Positions 7,996-15,909 of a stretch of 19,094 nt of DNA are shown here, piece after piece; within the stretch, counting starts at the first letter, position 1, and every line of letters begins with the position of its first letter. Below the pieces are notes generated by a model. That model searched no databases. It had not been told where the DNA came from and worked only from the letters and a program-made list of their open reading frames with translations. The stretch comes from DAOSVX01 sp964440405 (GTDB lineage Bacteria > Bacillota_I > Bacilli_A > RF39 > UBA660), in assembly GCA_964440405.1 (NCBI GenBank), contig CAYTSB010000014.1, positions 1 through 19,094 on the forward strand, written 5' to 3'. A program made the translations under genes and the position numbers.

Positions 7996-8478
7996 TTAAT
8001 TATTTACTTTAACCATTGCTGGTCTTATTAACTTATCTTTATACATATACCCTTTGGTAAATACTTCGAGAACAACATTAGCTGGTTTTGTTTCATCATG
8101 CTCGGTAATCATTGCCTCCATAATTTTAGGATCAAATTCCTTGCCTAGAGCATCTATTTCAATTATTTCATAATCCTTTAATACTTGACTAAAGTTACCA
8201 TAAATAATTTTGAAACCTTCTAAAAATCTACTTACTTCATCACTTAAATCATTATCATCTAATTTGATGGCTCTTTCAAAGTTATCAATAATCGGCAGGA
8301 TATTTTTAATTAAATCCATTCCCTCATATTTTAACATTTCACCAACTTCTTTGGTAGTGCGATTTTGGAAATTAATAAATTCTGCTTGTAGTCTTAAAAA
8401 TCTATCATCCTTTTCTTTTAATTCGGTTTGCAGTTTTTCCAATTCTGGATTAACTTTCTTTTTTTTAATTTTTTCCAT
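7996..8478 (-). CDS. grpE: Nucleotide exchange factor GrpE
   Basis: Releases ADP from DnaK. The N-terminal charged coiled coil (about residues 10-55, including FLRLQAEFINFQNR), the PIIDNFERAI helix and the C-terminal beta domain ending in KGYMYKDKLIRPAMVKV are all GrpE hallmarks. At 160 aa it is shorter than many GrpE proteins because the disordered acidic N-terminus is nearly absent. Its start codon overlaps the hrcA stop by one base (TAATG), with AGGAGG inside the end of hrcA, so translation is coupled to the repressor gene. Confidence 0.96.
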   Translation of the reverse strand: MEKIKKKKVNPELEKLQTELKEKDDRFLRLQAEFINFQNRTTKEVGEMLKYEGMDLIKNILPIIDNFERAIKLDDNDLSDEVSRFLEGFKIIYGNFSQVLKDYEIIEIDALGKEFDPKIMEAMITEHDETKPANVVLEVFTKGYMYKDKLIRPAMVKVNN

Positions 8479-9464
8479 TATGTTCCTCCTACATTCTTGT
8501 TTATGAATTCTAATAAAGCTACCACTTTATCATATTCCATTCTTTTTGGTCCCACAATTGCAATAGTTTTCTCTTCACCGTTAATGTTAAACTTAGTTTT
8601 AATAATTGTAACATTTGGATCAAACTCAGTTTCTTCACCAATATAGACATTAATACCTTCACTTTTTTCTTCAATATGCTTAATTAATGATTCATCTTCA
8701 AATTTATTAATAATGTTCTTAACTTCACTAACATCGTTATACTCCGGTTGCTTTAAAATATTAGTCTTACCACTAAAGAAAATATTACTCTTTGCAAAAT
8801 CAGCAAAAGCATCATGAAAGATATTATAAACTGTTTCATACTGCTTCATTTTCTTAGCAATAATTGGTTTAACTTCAAACTCTAATCTTGAACTGACCTC
8901 ATTAATTGGAGTTCCAATTAACATTTTATTAACAATTTCACAAGTTCTAACTATCTCATCAATATTAGTTGTTTTTTCCAACTCAAATTGACGATTGATA
9001 ACCATTCCTTTATCTGTACAAACCAGAGCCACAATTCTTGATTCACCTAAAGGAATAATATTTACCTGTTTTAGACTGTTAGTATTGGAACTTTTTCCTA
9101 ATACAATAGAAGTATAATTAGTAATTTCTGAAATAATTTCCATACATTCATTAATTGCATCCGATAAAGCTAGTTCATGATTAGAAAATATTGTTTGTAA
9201 TTTCAAGACATCTTCGCCAGTCAATTCTTTTGGCTGCATTAAATTCTCAACATAATAGCGATAACCTTTTTCGGAAGGAATTCTGCCTGAAGAAATATGA
9301 TTCTTTTCAATTAAACCTAAATTTTCTAAAACCATCATTTCATTACGAATAGTTGCGCTAGAGCATTTAAATTTTCTACAAAGCAGTTTCGACCCAACCG
9401 GTTTAACATTTTTAATATATGTCTCAACGATTTGCTTTAAAACTTCCTTTTGTCTTTCTTCCAA
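8478..9464 (-). CDS. hrcA: Heat-inducible transcription repressor HrcA
   Basis: Repressor that binds CIRCE operators and is kept active by GroEL in well-studied Bacillota. The N-terminal winged helix shows the recognition region SSATIRNEM followed by LENLGLIEKNHISSGRIPSEKGYRYYV, which is characteristic; the GAF-like middle and dimerisation regions follow. The chosen start is TTG at 9464, giving MEERQKEVLKQIV, because GAGGTGA ends 5 nt before it; the GTG at 9473 lies within that ribosome binding site and cannot be served by it. HrcA proteins normally start close to the ERQ motif, which agrees. The length is then 328 aa. It heads the operon hrcA-grpE-dnaK-pepF-dnaJ and should repress itself through the two CIRCE elements directly upstream. 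Confidence 0.95.
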   Translation of the reverse strand: MEERQKEVLKQIVETYIKNVKPVGSKLLCRKFKCSSATIRNEMMVLENLGLIEKNHISSGRIPSEKGYRYYVENLMQPKELTGEDVLKLQTIFSNHELALSDAINECMEIISEITNYTSIVLGKSSNTNSLKQVNIIPLGESRIVALVCTDKGMVINRQFELEKTTNIDEIVRTCEIVNKMLIGTPINEVSSRLEFEVKPIIAKKMKQYETVYNIFHDAFADFAKSNIFFSGKTNILKQPEYNDVSEVKNIINKFEDESLIKHIEEKSEGINVYIGEETEFDPNVTIIKTKFNINGEEKTIAIVGPKRMEYDKVVALLEFINKNVGGT

Positions 9465-9469
9465 ATAAC

Positions 9470-9476
9470 TCACCTC
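9470..9476 (-). promoter_or_regulatory. Ribosome binding site that decides the TTG start of hrcA
   Basis: The minus strand reads GAGGTGA, then 5 nt, then TTG at 9464. The in-frame GTG at 9473-9471 is part of the ribosome binding site itself, which makes it an unlikely start. Confidence 0.7.
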
Positions 9477-9479
9477 AAT

Positions 9480-9506
9480 TTAGCACAGTAACAATTTAAG
9501 TGCTAA
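9480..9506 (-). promoter_or_regulatory. CIRCE operator 1 (HrcA binding site, downstream of the promoter)
   Basis: Inverted repeat TTAGCACAG-N9-AAGTGCTAA. The outer seven bases of each arm match the CIRCE consensus TTAGCACTC-N9-GAGTGCTAA exactly, and the 9-nt spacer is standard; the two inner bases differ. It covers the predicted transcription start and 5' leader of hrcA, where HrcA would block initiation and where the element is also present in the mRNA. Confidence 0.92.
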
Positions 9507-9510
9507 TTAT

Positions 9511-9539
9511 ATTATATTCACCATTTTAGCACTTGTCAA
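9511..9539 (-). promoter_or_regulatory. Consensus sigma-A promoter of the heat-shock operon
   Basis: On the minus strand TTGACA (9539-9534) and TATAAT (9516-9511) are separated by exactly 17 nt, a perfect vegetative promoter. The -35 lies inside CIRCE 2 and the start point falls at CIRCE 1, so HrcA could block both polymerase contacts. A perfect promoter held by a repressor is the expected design of an HrcA regulon. Confidence 0.92.
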
Positions 9540-9553
9540 CCCCTAAGTGCTAA
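9526..9553 (-). promoter_or_regulatory. CIRCE operator 2 (overlaps the -35), with a 10-nt spacer
   Basis: A perfect 9-bp inverted repeat, TTAGCACTT and AAGTGCTAA, with a spacer of 10 nt instead of the usual 9. The arms are closer to consensus than those of CIRCE 1 at the inner bases, and the -35 hexamer of the hrcA promoter starts within it. The two dyad centres (about 9493 and 9539.5) lie about 46 bp apart, so two HrcA dimers could bind side by side. Confidence 0.85.
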
Positions 9554-9579
9554 TTTTTATTTTTTTTTAAAACTTATTG

Positions 9580-10545
9580 TTAAATATCATAACTATAAGT
9601 CTCAAAAGTTCCAGTATTTTGATTAGTATAAATAGTAACTGTTAATTTATTGTTATTAATAATTACTTTATATGGTGGATTAGATAAATTATTAAAATCC
9701 GGATTCGTTAATTTTAATAAATCACTTATTATCTTATTATTATTATAATCATAATAATATAAAATATTATCACTGGTTACAAATTCTAAATAATTACTCA
9801 TAAAATTAATTCTGACAAAACTACGGTCCGGTTCAATTTCTGTTCCATCATAACTAAATACTTTAAAATAATCATTGCTTCTGGTTTTAATAAACTGGTT
9901 ATTGAAATCATAGATTTCATTTTTAAAATAATTGGATATTGTATTACCCCTAGAATCCAGCACTATAAATCCATTATTATCTTTAACCACAAAATAATTA
10001 GCTGAATAATTATCACTGGTATTTTTTTCATTACTGATACCAATAAATTTATAAGTGTTTTTTATAACTACTTGATATTGATTTTTTAAACTAATAACTC
10101 CCTCTAAATTATTAATGTCTTTAACAATATATAAATCATTAGCTATCAAGGGATTATAGTTTTTAACTCCCGTTAAATCTAAAATTACTTTTTTTGAAAC
10201 AACATCATACAAAAGGATAAACTCTTTTTTATTGACATTTTCATCTTTAATAAAAGCATAGCGATTATTAATTAAACTGCTTTTTAAAGATGCGCTGTTT
10301 TTAATTATATCCAATTGATATTCATTATCACTAGTATAATTGGCATAATCACACTTAGTGCTTTGGCAATGATATACGCCCAACAATTCATTATCTTTAT
10401 AAAAATATAATTTATTTTGATAATGAAATAAGTGCTTTTCATTTTCTTCTTTAAAAAATTTATAATAAAAACTTAAACTACTAAAAGGAATTAAAATCGT
10501 TAAAAAAAAGATAATCGAAAGAAAGGTCCATTTTTTTCGGTCCAT
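9580..10545 (-). CDS. Signal-anchored WG-repeat-like extracytoplasmic protein, 321 aa
   Basis: Unknown function. After MDRKKW a hydrophobic segment (about residues 8-28) anchors the protein; the rest is beta-rich, full of Asn, Tyr and Lys, and made of short WG-like strands (NLEGVISLKNQYQVVI, NGFIVLDSRGNTI). It is a single-unit relative of the 615-aa protein encoded just upstream: both have a unit opening of the form NxLYFYxDNE-x-LGVYxC with a second nearby cysteine (CQSTKC here), then NRYAFIKD and a LLYDVVSKK block. The start codon overlaps the stop of the upstream gene by one base (TAATG), with AGGAGG, so the two are made together. No catalytic motif is visible; a structural or binding role at the cell surface is the cautious guess. 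The gene ends 27 bp before CIRCE 2. Confidence 0.72.
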   Translation of the reverse strand: MDRKKWTFLSIIFFLTILIPFSSLSFYYKFFKEENEKHLFHYQNKLYFYKDNELLGVYHCQSTKCDYANYTSDNEYQLDIIKNSASLKSSLINNRYAFIKDENVNKKEFILLYDVVSKKVILDLTGVKNYNPLIANDLYIVKDINNLEGVISLKNQYQVVIKNTYKFIGISNEKNTSDNYSANYFVVKDNNGFIVLDSRGNTISNYFKNEIYDFNNQFIKTRSNDYFKVFSYDGTEIEPDRSFVRINFMSNYLEFVTSDNILYYYDYNNNKIISDLLKLTNPDFNNLSNPPYKVIINNNKLTVTIYTNQNTGTFETYSYDI

Positions 10546-12392
10546 TATGATCCTCCTATTTCTTCACCAGTAGTTAAATCATATTTATAATTTTTACTAT
10601 TGACCGCAACTACAAGATTACCTTTTTCCAAATATAAAGATATATCATCAGTTATGGCATCTAAAACAATCGGATTATTAATAATCTGCTTTTTATTATA
10701 ATCAAAAACAAATAACTTATTATCACTATCAATTGCAATAATATATTCGGGATATAATTTATATACTTGATAAGTATTATCTAAAATCGTTGCTCCCTTA
10801 TAATCAAGTAAAGCCCACTTGTTGCTTACTTTACCTAGTAAATATTTATCTTGCATTTTAATATCATCATACAAGAATGACACTGCTTTGGTTACTTCCT
10901 CTTTATCGATTTGAAGCAACCCATATTTATTGGAATCGTTAACCGCTATCGCATATTTAGGTGTTTCGCTTTCAAGATAGACGCCATTTTTATTTTTTGA
11001 CTCTTTAGCTTCAGCATAAACTCTCAAATATTTACCCAGTTTTTTATTGGTTTTTAAATCATACAAATAATATTTAATTGTTGTTTCATTTACTAAAGTT
11101 GGAGCATCATAAACAAATATAAAGCGATTATTATAAATTGGAATCGTATAATTTTTTGCTGAATCAGTCAAATCAGGTGCCAAATAACAATTGGGAAAAA
11201 CATTTGAGGAATCAACTAAATTGTTTTTATTAGAACATTTATAGCTGCCAATCCCAATCGTTTTTTCTAAATCACTGTAGAAATATATTGTTCCGTTACT
11301 ATAACTGTAATAATCGTAGTTAGCACTAATAACTCCCTCTAAAATATCAAATGTATATTCATTTTTAGTTTCACCATTTAGGATATTAACATATAAAACA
11401 TTATTAATAGCACTGACCTCGTAAGCTTTGCTGCTATATAAATATTCTTTATCCAAATTATAAAAATCAACCTCGACATAATCATAATTTTGAATAGTAA
11501 GCAGGTTACTATATAAGGGAACTAACTCTAAGTTGCTAACCATTAAATATTTATTATCAGTTATTGTCACAACAAAATCACTTAAAGTATCAATATAGCT
11601 GTAGTTTTCTAATACTTTTGTTTTATCATATTTATATAAATTATAAGTATTGTCTTCATTTATAGTCTTAATATAACTATCATTATAATCAGTAATTTGC
11701 TCTTTGGTTGTATATAAAATTTTATTTTTGAAACTAACAATTCCCCAGTTATTCTTGTTTTTATAAACCAATTTGTTGTTTTTTTCAGCTAAATTCTTTT
11801 TTACTACACCTAAATAATCATAATTAAACGGAATAATGGTAATCATTTTGTCACTATCCAAATCCACTACTCCATATTTATCATTTTCATTTTTTAAAAT
11901 AACATAATTATTTTCAACTGCTGTGATATATTTATTGTAAAAAGATTTTACCTGATATTTACCAATTTTTTCTTTGCTAATAAAATCATATAGGAAAACT
12001 TCTTCATTATCATAAATAAAAACAAAACGATTAAAATAAATCTTTGATCTTACTTCAACTAAAGACTTATCTTCATATTTACTAGTTGTCTCATCAAATA
12101 CATCATCTGCAAGTTCGTAAGCAACATAGCACTGATCAACATTTTTATCAATACATTCGTAAATTCCTATTTCTTGATCAAGGTCACTTAAAAATATTAA
12201 ACTGCCATTATCATACTTATAATTGTCCTTGACAACTATATTTTCTTTTTTGTTATCGATTTTTTTAATCTCTTCTTTTTTATAAGTCATAACATAATAA
12301 AAAACCAAAGCTCCCAGCAAAAAAATAAGAGCTGCCAGTAAAATCAGTAAAGATTTTCTTACTTTAGATAAACTTTTAAAATAATTTTTCAA
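10545..12392 (-). CDS. Signal-anchored protein with duplicated WG-repeat-like unit, 615 aa
   Basis: Unknown function. One membrane segment (about residues 14-37) is followed by a Lys/Glu linker and two copies of a unit of about 260-290 residues. Unit A (from about 55) begins NGSLIFLSDLDQEIGIYEC and unit B (from about 355) begins NGTIYFYSDLEKTIGIGSYKC. Both then carry a second cysteine, NRF(V/I)F(I/V)YD, a (L/Y)YD-x-KxG(K)Y block, and WG-like repeats such as KYGVVDLDSDK, NWGIVSF, KYGLLQIDKEE and KWALLDYKG. The gene downstream holds a third unit. The chosen start is TTG at 12392, with AGGTGA 5 nt upstream; the GTG at 12401 lies inside that site. An extended -10 element is present at 12417-12425. 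The conserved cysteine pairs suggest disulfides outside the cell. No enzymatic residues are recognised. Confidence 0.75.
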   Translation of the reverse strand: MKNYFKSLSKVRKSLLILLAALIFLLGALVFYYVMTYKKEEIKKIDNKKENIVVKDNYKYDNGSLIFLSDLDQEIGIYECIDKNVDQCYVAYELADDVFDETTSKYEDKSLVEVRSKIYFNRFVFIYDNEEVFLYDFISKEKIGKYQVKSFYNKYITAVENNYVILKNENDKYGVVDLDSDKMITIIPFNYDYLGVVKKNLAEKNNKLVYKNKNNWGIVSFKNKILYTTKEQITDYNDSYIKTINEDNTYNLYKYDKTKVLENYSYIDTLSDFVVTITDNKYLMVSNLELVPLYSNLLTIQNYDYVEVDFYNLDKEYLYSSKAYEVSAINNVLYVNILNGETKNEYTFDILEGVISANYDYYSYSNGTIYFYSDLEKTIGIGSYKCSNKNNLVDSSNVFPNCYLAPDLTDSAKNYTIPIYNNRFIFVYDAPTLVNETTIKYYLYDLKTNKKLGKYLRVYAEAKESKNKNGVYLESETPKYAIAVNDSNKYGLLQIDKEEVTKAVSFLYDDIKMQDKYLLGKVSNKWALLDYKGATILDNTYQVYKLYPEYIIAIDSDNKLFVFDYNKKQIINNPIVLDAITDDISLYLEKGNLVVAVNSKNYKYDLTTGEEIGGS

Positions 12393-12397
12393 AAATA

Positions 12398-12403
12398 TCA
12401 CCT
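12398..12403 (-). promoter_or_regulatory. Ribosome binding site that decides the TTG start of the 615-aa WG-like gene
   Basis: AGGTGA on the minus strand ends 5 nt before TTG (12392-12390). The GTG that would lengthen the protein by three residues is part of the binding site. Confidence 0.6.
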
Positions 12404-12416
12404 ACTATTTTTATAT

Positions 12417-12425
12417 AGTATAGCA
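12417..12425 (-). promoter_or_regulatory. Extended -10 promoter for the WG-like gene pair
   Basis: The minus strand reads TGCTATACT, an extended -10 with TATACT, in the short space after the cadherin-like gene. No good -35 is visible (TTTAAA at 17 nt), as is usual for extended -10 promoters. The transcript would start near 12410, a few bases before the ribosome binding site. Confidence 0.45.
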
Positions 12426-12446
12426 AATTTTCTTTTTATTTTAAAG

Positions 12447-12923
12447 TCATTTTATTAATTTGTCATTAATTCTTCTTTTTTTAAATAAGAAATAGCCGAT
12501 ACAGACAAACATGAAAAGAGCTACAAAGCCAATAATACCAATAGTTATTAGCTTATCTTTAGTACTAAATTCATTTTCAGTTACTGGTAAATAAAGAAAA
12601 ACTTCTTGATCTATTTCTTTATTTACATAAATGGTATATATTTCTTCTTCTTGATTACAATTTAAAACAATATTTATTTCTTCGGTTAAAGGATCATTTC
12701 CAGTTATTAATACTTTAGTGTTTTTATCACCAACACTATAATTTAGTTTTAAAGAGGTTAAATCATTAGGGATTGTAACTGAATAATAATTATTATATTT
12801 ATTAAAAAATGGTGTATAAGTATACCCATCTATTTCTAAACCGGTTAAATAGGTTTTGCATTCTAAACCATTAACATTATTATAAAAAATCAAACATAAA
12901 AAAATTATTAATATCTTTTTCAT
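12447..12923 (-). CDS. Secreted type I membrane protein with one cadherin-like beta-sandwich domain, 158 aa
   Basis: A cleavable signal peptide (about residues 1-19, MKKILIIFLCLIFYNNVNG) is followed by a domain of about 85 residues with the pattern of the bacterial cadherin-like beta-sandwich family: LTGLEIDGYTYTPFFNKYNNYYSVTIP, then regularly spaced hydrophobic strands and YTIYVNK. Two cysteines (in LECKTY and LNCNQE) frame the domain. A membrane helix (about 126-147) and a basic tail (FKKRRINDKLIK) end the protein, so it is a type I membrane protein displaying a single Ig-like domain. It is read in the same direction as hemW and begins 28 bp after it; the ribosome binding site is weak. The stop is TGA. 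Together with the two WG-like genes downstream it forms an envelope-protein insertion between hemW and hrcA. Confidence 0.75.
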   Translation of the reverse strand: MKKILIIFLCLIFYNNVNGLECKTYLTGLEIDGYTYTPFFNKYNNYYSVTIPNDLTSLKLNYSVGDKNTKVLITGNDPLTEEINIVLNCNQEEEIYTIYVNKEIDQEVFLYLPVTENEFSTKDKLITIGIIGFVALFMFVCIGYFLFKKRRINDKLIK

Positions 12924-12951
12924 ATTAATAATTTAACCAAACTAATTAATT

Positions 12952-14037
12952 CTATAATATTTTTAGCAGAATTTCATTCATAATATATAATTTATCTTCC
13001 GGAATTTTTAAATAGCCATCTTTATACATCAATTCTTTATTAGTTAATAAGTCTTTAATATCAAAGACATTTTGCAAGTTCATTTGATATTTTTCATAGA
13101 ACTCTTGAAGATTTATTCCTTTAATTTTTCTTAATCCCAGCATTAATTCTGTTTCCATCATTTCTTGTTTTGAAATAATATTACTTTCTTCTCTCGTAAT
13201 TCCTTTTAGATAATCAGTTAAAGAGCGGGTATTATCATATCGTAGTCCTAAAATATAGCCGCTTGCTCCAACTCCAAACCCATAGTAATAATTATTATTC
13301 CAATAGTTCAAATTATGTTTAGATTCAAAACCAGGCAAAGCAAAGTTACTTACTTCATAATGAAGATAATGTTTATTTTTTAATTTCTTGCAAATATATT
13401 CATACATTTTAGCATCTTTATCATCATCCAGTCTTTCATATTTTAGATTATTTAAAATAGTATGTTCTTCAATAATTAAAGAATAAGTGCTAATGTGTTC
13501 AGGTTTTAATTTAACAAGTTTTTTCAAATCACTTTTTAAGGTACTAAATTTTTCATTTTTAAAACCATAAATTAAATCTAAGTTAATATTATTAAAACCA
13601 TAACTGCGACACAGTTTGATTATTTCACCTGCTTTTTCAAATGACAGGCCATATCTTGACATTGTATCGAGCTTTTCTTTATTAAATGATTGAATACCAA
13701 TACTTAACCGATTAACTCCGCCAGATTTTAAAATAGTTAATAATTCAGGATTAATATCAACAATATTACATTCAAAAGTAAATTCCAAAGCAGCATCTTT
13801 TTTAAAGATTTTAATTATTTCAAATAAATGTTTTAATTCATCAGTATCCAAACAGGATGGAGTTCCCCCACCAAGATATAAAGTCTTGATTATTTCATTT
13901 TCATATTCTTCTTTTATTTCTTTAGTTAGCATCTCAAGATAGGGAGTTATCCATTTTTTATAATAGTACACCTTACAAAAGTCACAGTAGGAACATATAT
14001 TTTTACAAAATGGTATGTGGATATAAACACTATTCAT
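12952..14037 (-). CDS. hemW: Radical SAM heme chaperone HemW (HemN-like)
   Basis: Radical SAM protein that binds heme and is thought to insert it into proteins such as respiratory enzymes; it was long annotated as oxygen-independent coproporphyrinogen oxidase. The iron-sulfur motif is CKNICSYC (Cys11, Cys15, Cys18), and YLGGGTPS (about 55-62) is the SAM-binding glycine motif. NLDLIYGF and the C-terminal HemN-like domain follow. A length of 361 aa, with nothing before the IHIPFC motif, fits HemW rather than true HemN, which is longer and has CxxxCxxCxC. An extra cysteine (Cys21) is present. It stands directly after lepA as in B. subtilis, with a TGTTAAAAT extended -10-like element in the 32-bp gap. 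No heme-synthesis genes are in view. Confidence 0.93.
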   Translation of the reverse strand: MNSVYIHIPFCKNICSYCDFCKVYYYKKWITPYLEMLTKEIKEEYENEIIKTLYLGGGTPSCLDTDELKHLFEIIKIFKKDAALEFTFECNIVDINPELLTILKSGGVNRLSIGIQSFNKEKLDTMSRYGLSFEKAGEIIKLCRSYGFNNINLDLIYGFKNEKFSTLKSDLKKLVKLKPEHISTYSLIIEEHTILNNLKYERLDDDKDAKMYEYICKKLKNKHYLHYEVSNFALPGFESKHNLNYWNNNYYYGFGVGASGYILGLRYDNTRSLTDYLKGITREESNIISKQEMMETELMLGLRKIKGINLQEFYEKYQMNLQNVFDIKDLLTNKELMYKDGYLKIPEDKLYIMNEILLKIL

Positions 14038-14069
14038 AACATCACTTCCCTACTACTTTTATTTTAACA

Positions 14070-15863
14070 TTATTTTGTTTGTTTTAAAATAGTTAAAAAT
14101 GCTTCTTGAGGTATTTCAACACTACCAATCATCTTCATTTTCTTTTTACCTTCTTTTTGTTTTTCCAATAGTTTTCTTTTTCGACTGACATCGCCACCAT
14201 AACATTTAGCTAAAACATTTTTTCGCAGTGGCGAAATGTTTTCTCTAGCAATTATTTTACTGCCAATTGTAGCTTGGATTGGAACTTGAAATTGTTGTCT
14301 TGGAATTATTGTTCTTAAGGATGTTACTAATTCCTTTCCTTTGTTATATGCTGTATCTTTATGAACAATCATCGCTAAAGCATCTACTGCTTCACCATTA
14401 ATTAAGATATCAAGTTTAACCAAGTCACTTTCTTTATATCCGATAAATTCATAGTCGAAAGAAGCATAACCTTTAGTTGTACTTTTTAATTTATCATAAA
14501 AATCAAATACCACTTCTGATAAAGGCAATAGATAATTAATATTTACCCTATTAGAAGTAATATAGTCCACTTTTTCATAAATTCCTCTTTTGTCTTGACA
14601 CAGCTCCATAATTTGACCAATATACTCACTTGGAGTAAAGATATTGGTTCTAATATAAGGCTCTTTAATATTCATTAGATTAACTTTATCAGGAAGCAGA
14701 TTTGGCCTTTCAATTGTTATTGTTTTACCATTAGTTAAAGTCACTTCATATAAAACACTTGGTGCAGTGGCAATAATATCAATATTAAATTCTCTTTCAA
14801 TTCTAGACATGATAATATCCATATGTAAAAGCCCTAAAAAGCCACAACTAAATCCAAACCCTAAAGCTTCACTGGTTTCTGGTTCAAAAACTAATGAAGC
14901 ATCATTTAATTTTAATTTTTCCAAAGCTTCTCGCAAATTAACATATTTATTTGGTTCAATGGGGAATATTCCTGAGTAAACCATTGGTTTCATTGGATTA
15001 TATCCCGGTAATGATTCCACAGTTTCATTTGCTAAAGTAATAGTATCTCCAACTCTTACTTTACTGATATCTTTAATATTAGCTACAATATATCCAACTT
15101 CGCCACTAATTAGTTTGTCTTTTTTAACTTCTACGGGAGTATTTACTCCTAATTCAGTTATTTCAAAATCGCTGTCAGTAGCAATCATTTTAATATGATC
15201 TTTTAATTTAAACTCACCATCAACAACCTTAACTAAAGCAACTACTCCTTTATAAGAATCAAAATGGGAATCAAAAATCAATGCTCTTGGCGCTTTATTA
15301 TTATTTACTACTGGAGGATCTATTCTTTCGATAATTGCTTTTAATAAATCTTCTACTCCTGCTCCAGTTTTACCACTGGTTAGAACAATATCTTCTTCTT
15401 TAAATCCTAATACATCAATTAATTCTTTTTTTACTTTAGGAATATCAGCATTAGGAAGATCAATTTTATTAATAACTGGAATAACTGTTAAATCATTAGC
15501 TAGCGCCAAATAAAGATTAGCCAAAGTCTGGGCTTCAATTCCCTGGGCAGCATCTACTACTAAAACAGTACCTTCACAAGCAGCAAGGCTTCTACTTACT
15601 TCATAAGAAAAATCAACATGGCCCGGAGTATCAATTAAATGAAATGTATATTCTTCACCCTCGTAGTCATATTTTAACTGAACAGCATTTAATTTAATAG
15701 TAATGCCTCGTTCTCTTTCCAAATCCATATTATCTAAAATTTGATCTTTCATCTCATAGGCACTTACTGCTTTGGTTACTTCTAAAATTCTGTCAGCCAA
15801 AGTACTTTTACCATGATCAATATGAGCAATAATTGAAAAATTTCTAAAATTTTGTTGTTTCAT
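14070..15863 (-). CDS. lepA: Elongation factor 4 (LepA), ribosome-associated GTPase
   Basis: Translational GTPase that acts on the ribosome in initiation, subunit biogenesis or back-translocation. G1 is AHIDHGKST (13-21), followed by ERERGITIK, DTPGHVDFSYEVSRSL and NKIDLP. The EF-G-like domains and the LepA-specific C-terminus (GGDVSRKRKLLEKQKEGKKKMKMIG) are all present. At 597 aa it is full length. The 36-bp space upstream holds a good sigma-A-like promoter (15880-15909) and AGGTGG before the ATG. The gene order gpr-spoIIP-small gene-lepA-hemW matches B. subtilis. Confidence 0.98.
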   Translation of the reverse strand: MKQQNFRNFSIIAHIDHGKSTLADRILEVTKAVSAYEMKDQILDNMDLERERGITIKLNAVQLKYDYEGEEYTFHLIDTPGHVDFSYEVSRSLAACEGTVLVVDAAQGIEAQTLANLYLALANDLTVIPVINKIDLPNADIPKVKKELIDVLGFKEEDIVLTSGKTGAGVEDLLKAIIERIDPPVVNNNKAPRALIFDSHFDSYKGVVALVKVVDGEFKLKDHIKMIATDSDFEITELGVNTPVEVKKDKLISGEVGYIVANIKDISKVRVGDTITLANETVESLPGYNPMKPMVYSGIFPIEPNKYVNLREALEKLKLNDASLVFEPETSEALGFGFSCGFLGLLHMDIIMSRIEREFNIDIIATAPSVLYEVTLTNGKTITIERPNLLPDKVNLMNIKEPYIRTNIFTPSEYIGQIMELCQDKRGIYEKVDYITSNRVNINYLLPLSEVVFDFYDKLKSTTKGYASFDYEFIGYKESDLVKLDILINGEAVDALAMIVHKDTAYNKGKELVTSLRTIIPRQQFQVPIQATIGSKIIARENISPLRKNVLAKCYGGDVSRKRKLLEKQKEGKKKMKMIGSVEIPQEAFLTILKQTK

Positions 15864-15879
15864 ACATCCACCTAGAAAG

Positions 15880-15909
15880 ATTATACTATAATTAAATCTT
15901 AATAGCCAA
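15880..15909 (-). promoter_or_regulatory. Candidate sigma-A promoter for lepA
   Basis: On the minus strand TTGGCT (15909-15904) and TATAAT (15885-15880) are separated by 18 nt. The -10 is perfect. It begins within the last codons of the upstream gene and would give lepA vegetative expression independent of the sporulation genes before it, which is what a housekeeping gene needs. Confidence 0.45.

Noticed and set aside
8210..8646. Two overlapping plus-strand open frames (98 and 72 codons)
   Set aside because: They mirror grpE and the end of hrcA, which are certain genes.
12447..12449. TGA stop as possible tryptophan codon (Mycoplasma code)
   Set aside because: Reading through adds only two codons, and all tryptophans in the conserved proteins here are TGG, so the standard bacterial code is adequate.
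14767..14979. Plus-strand open frame of 70 codons
   Set aside because: Shadow of lepA with no signal of its own.
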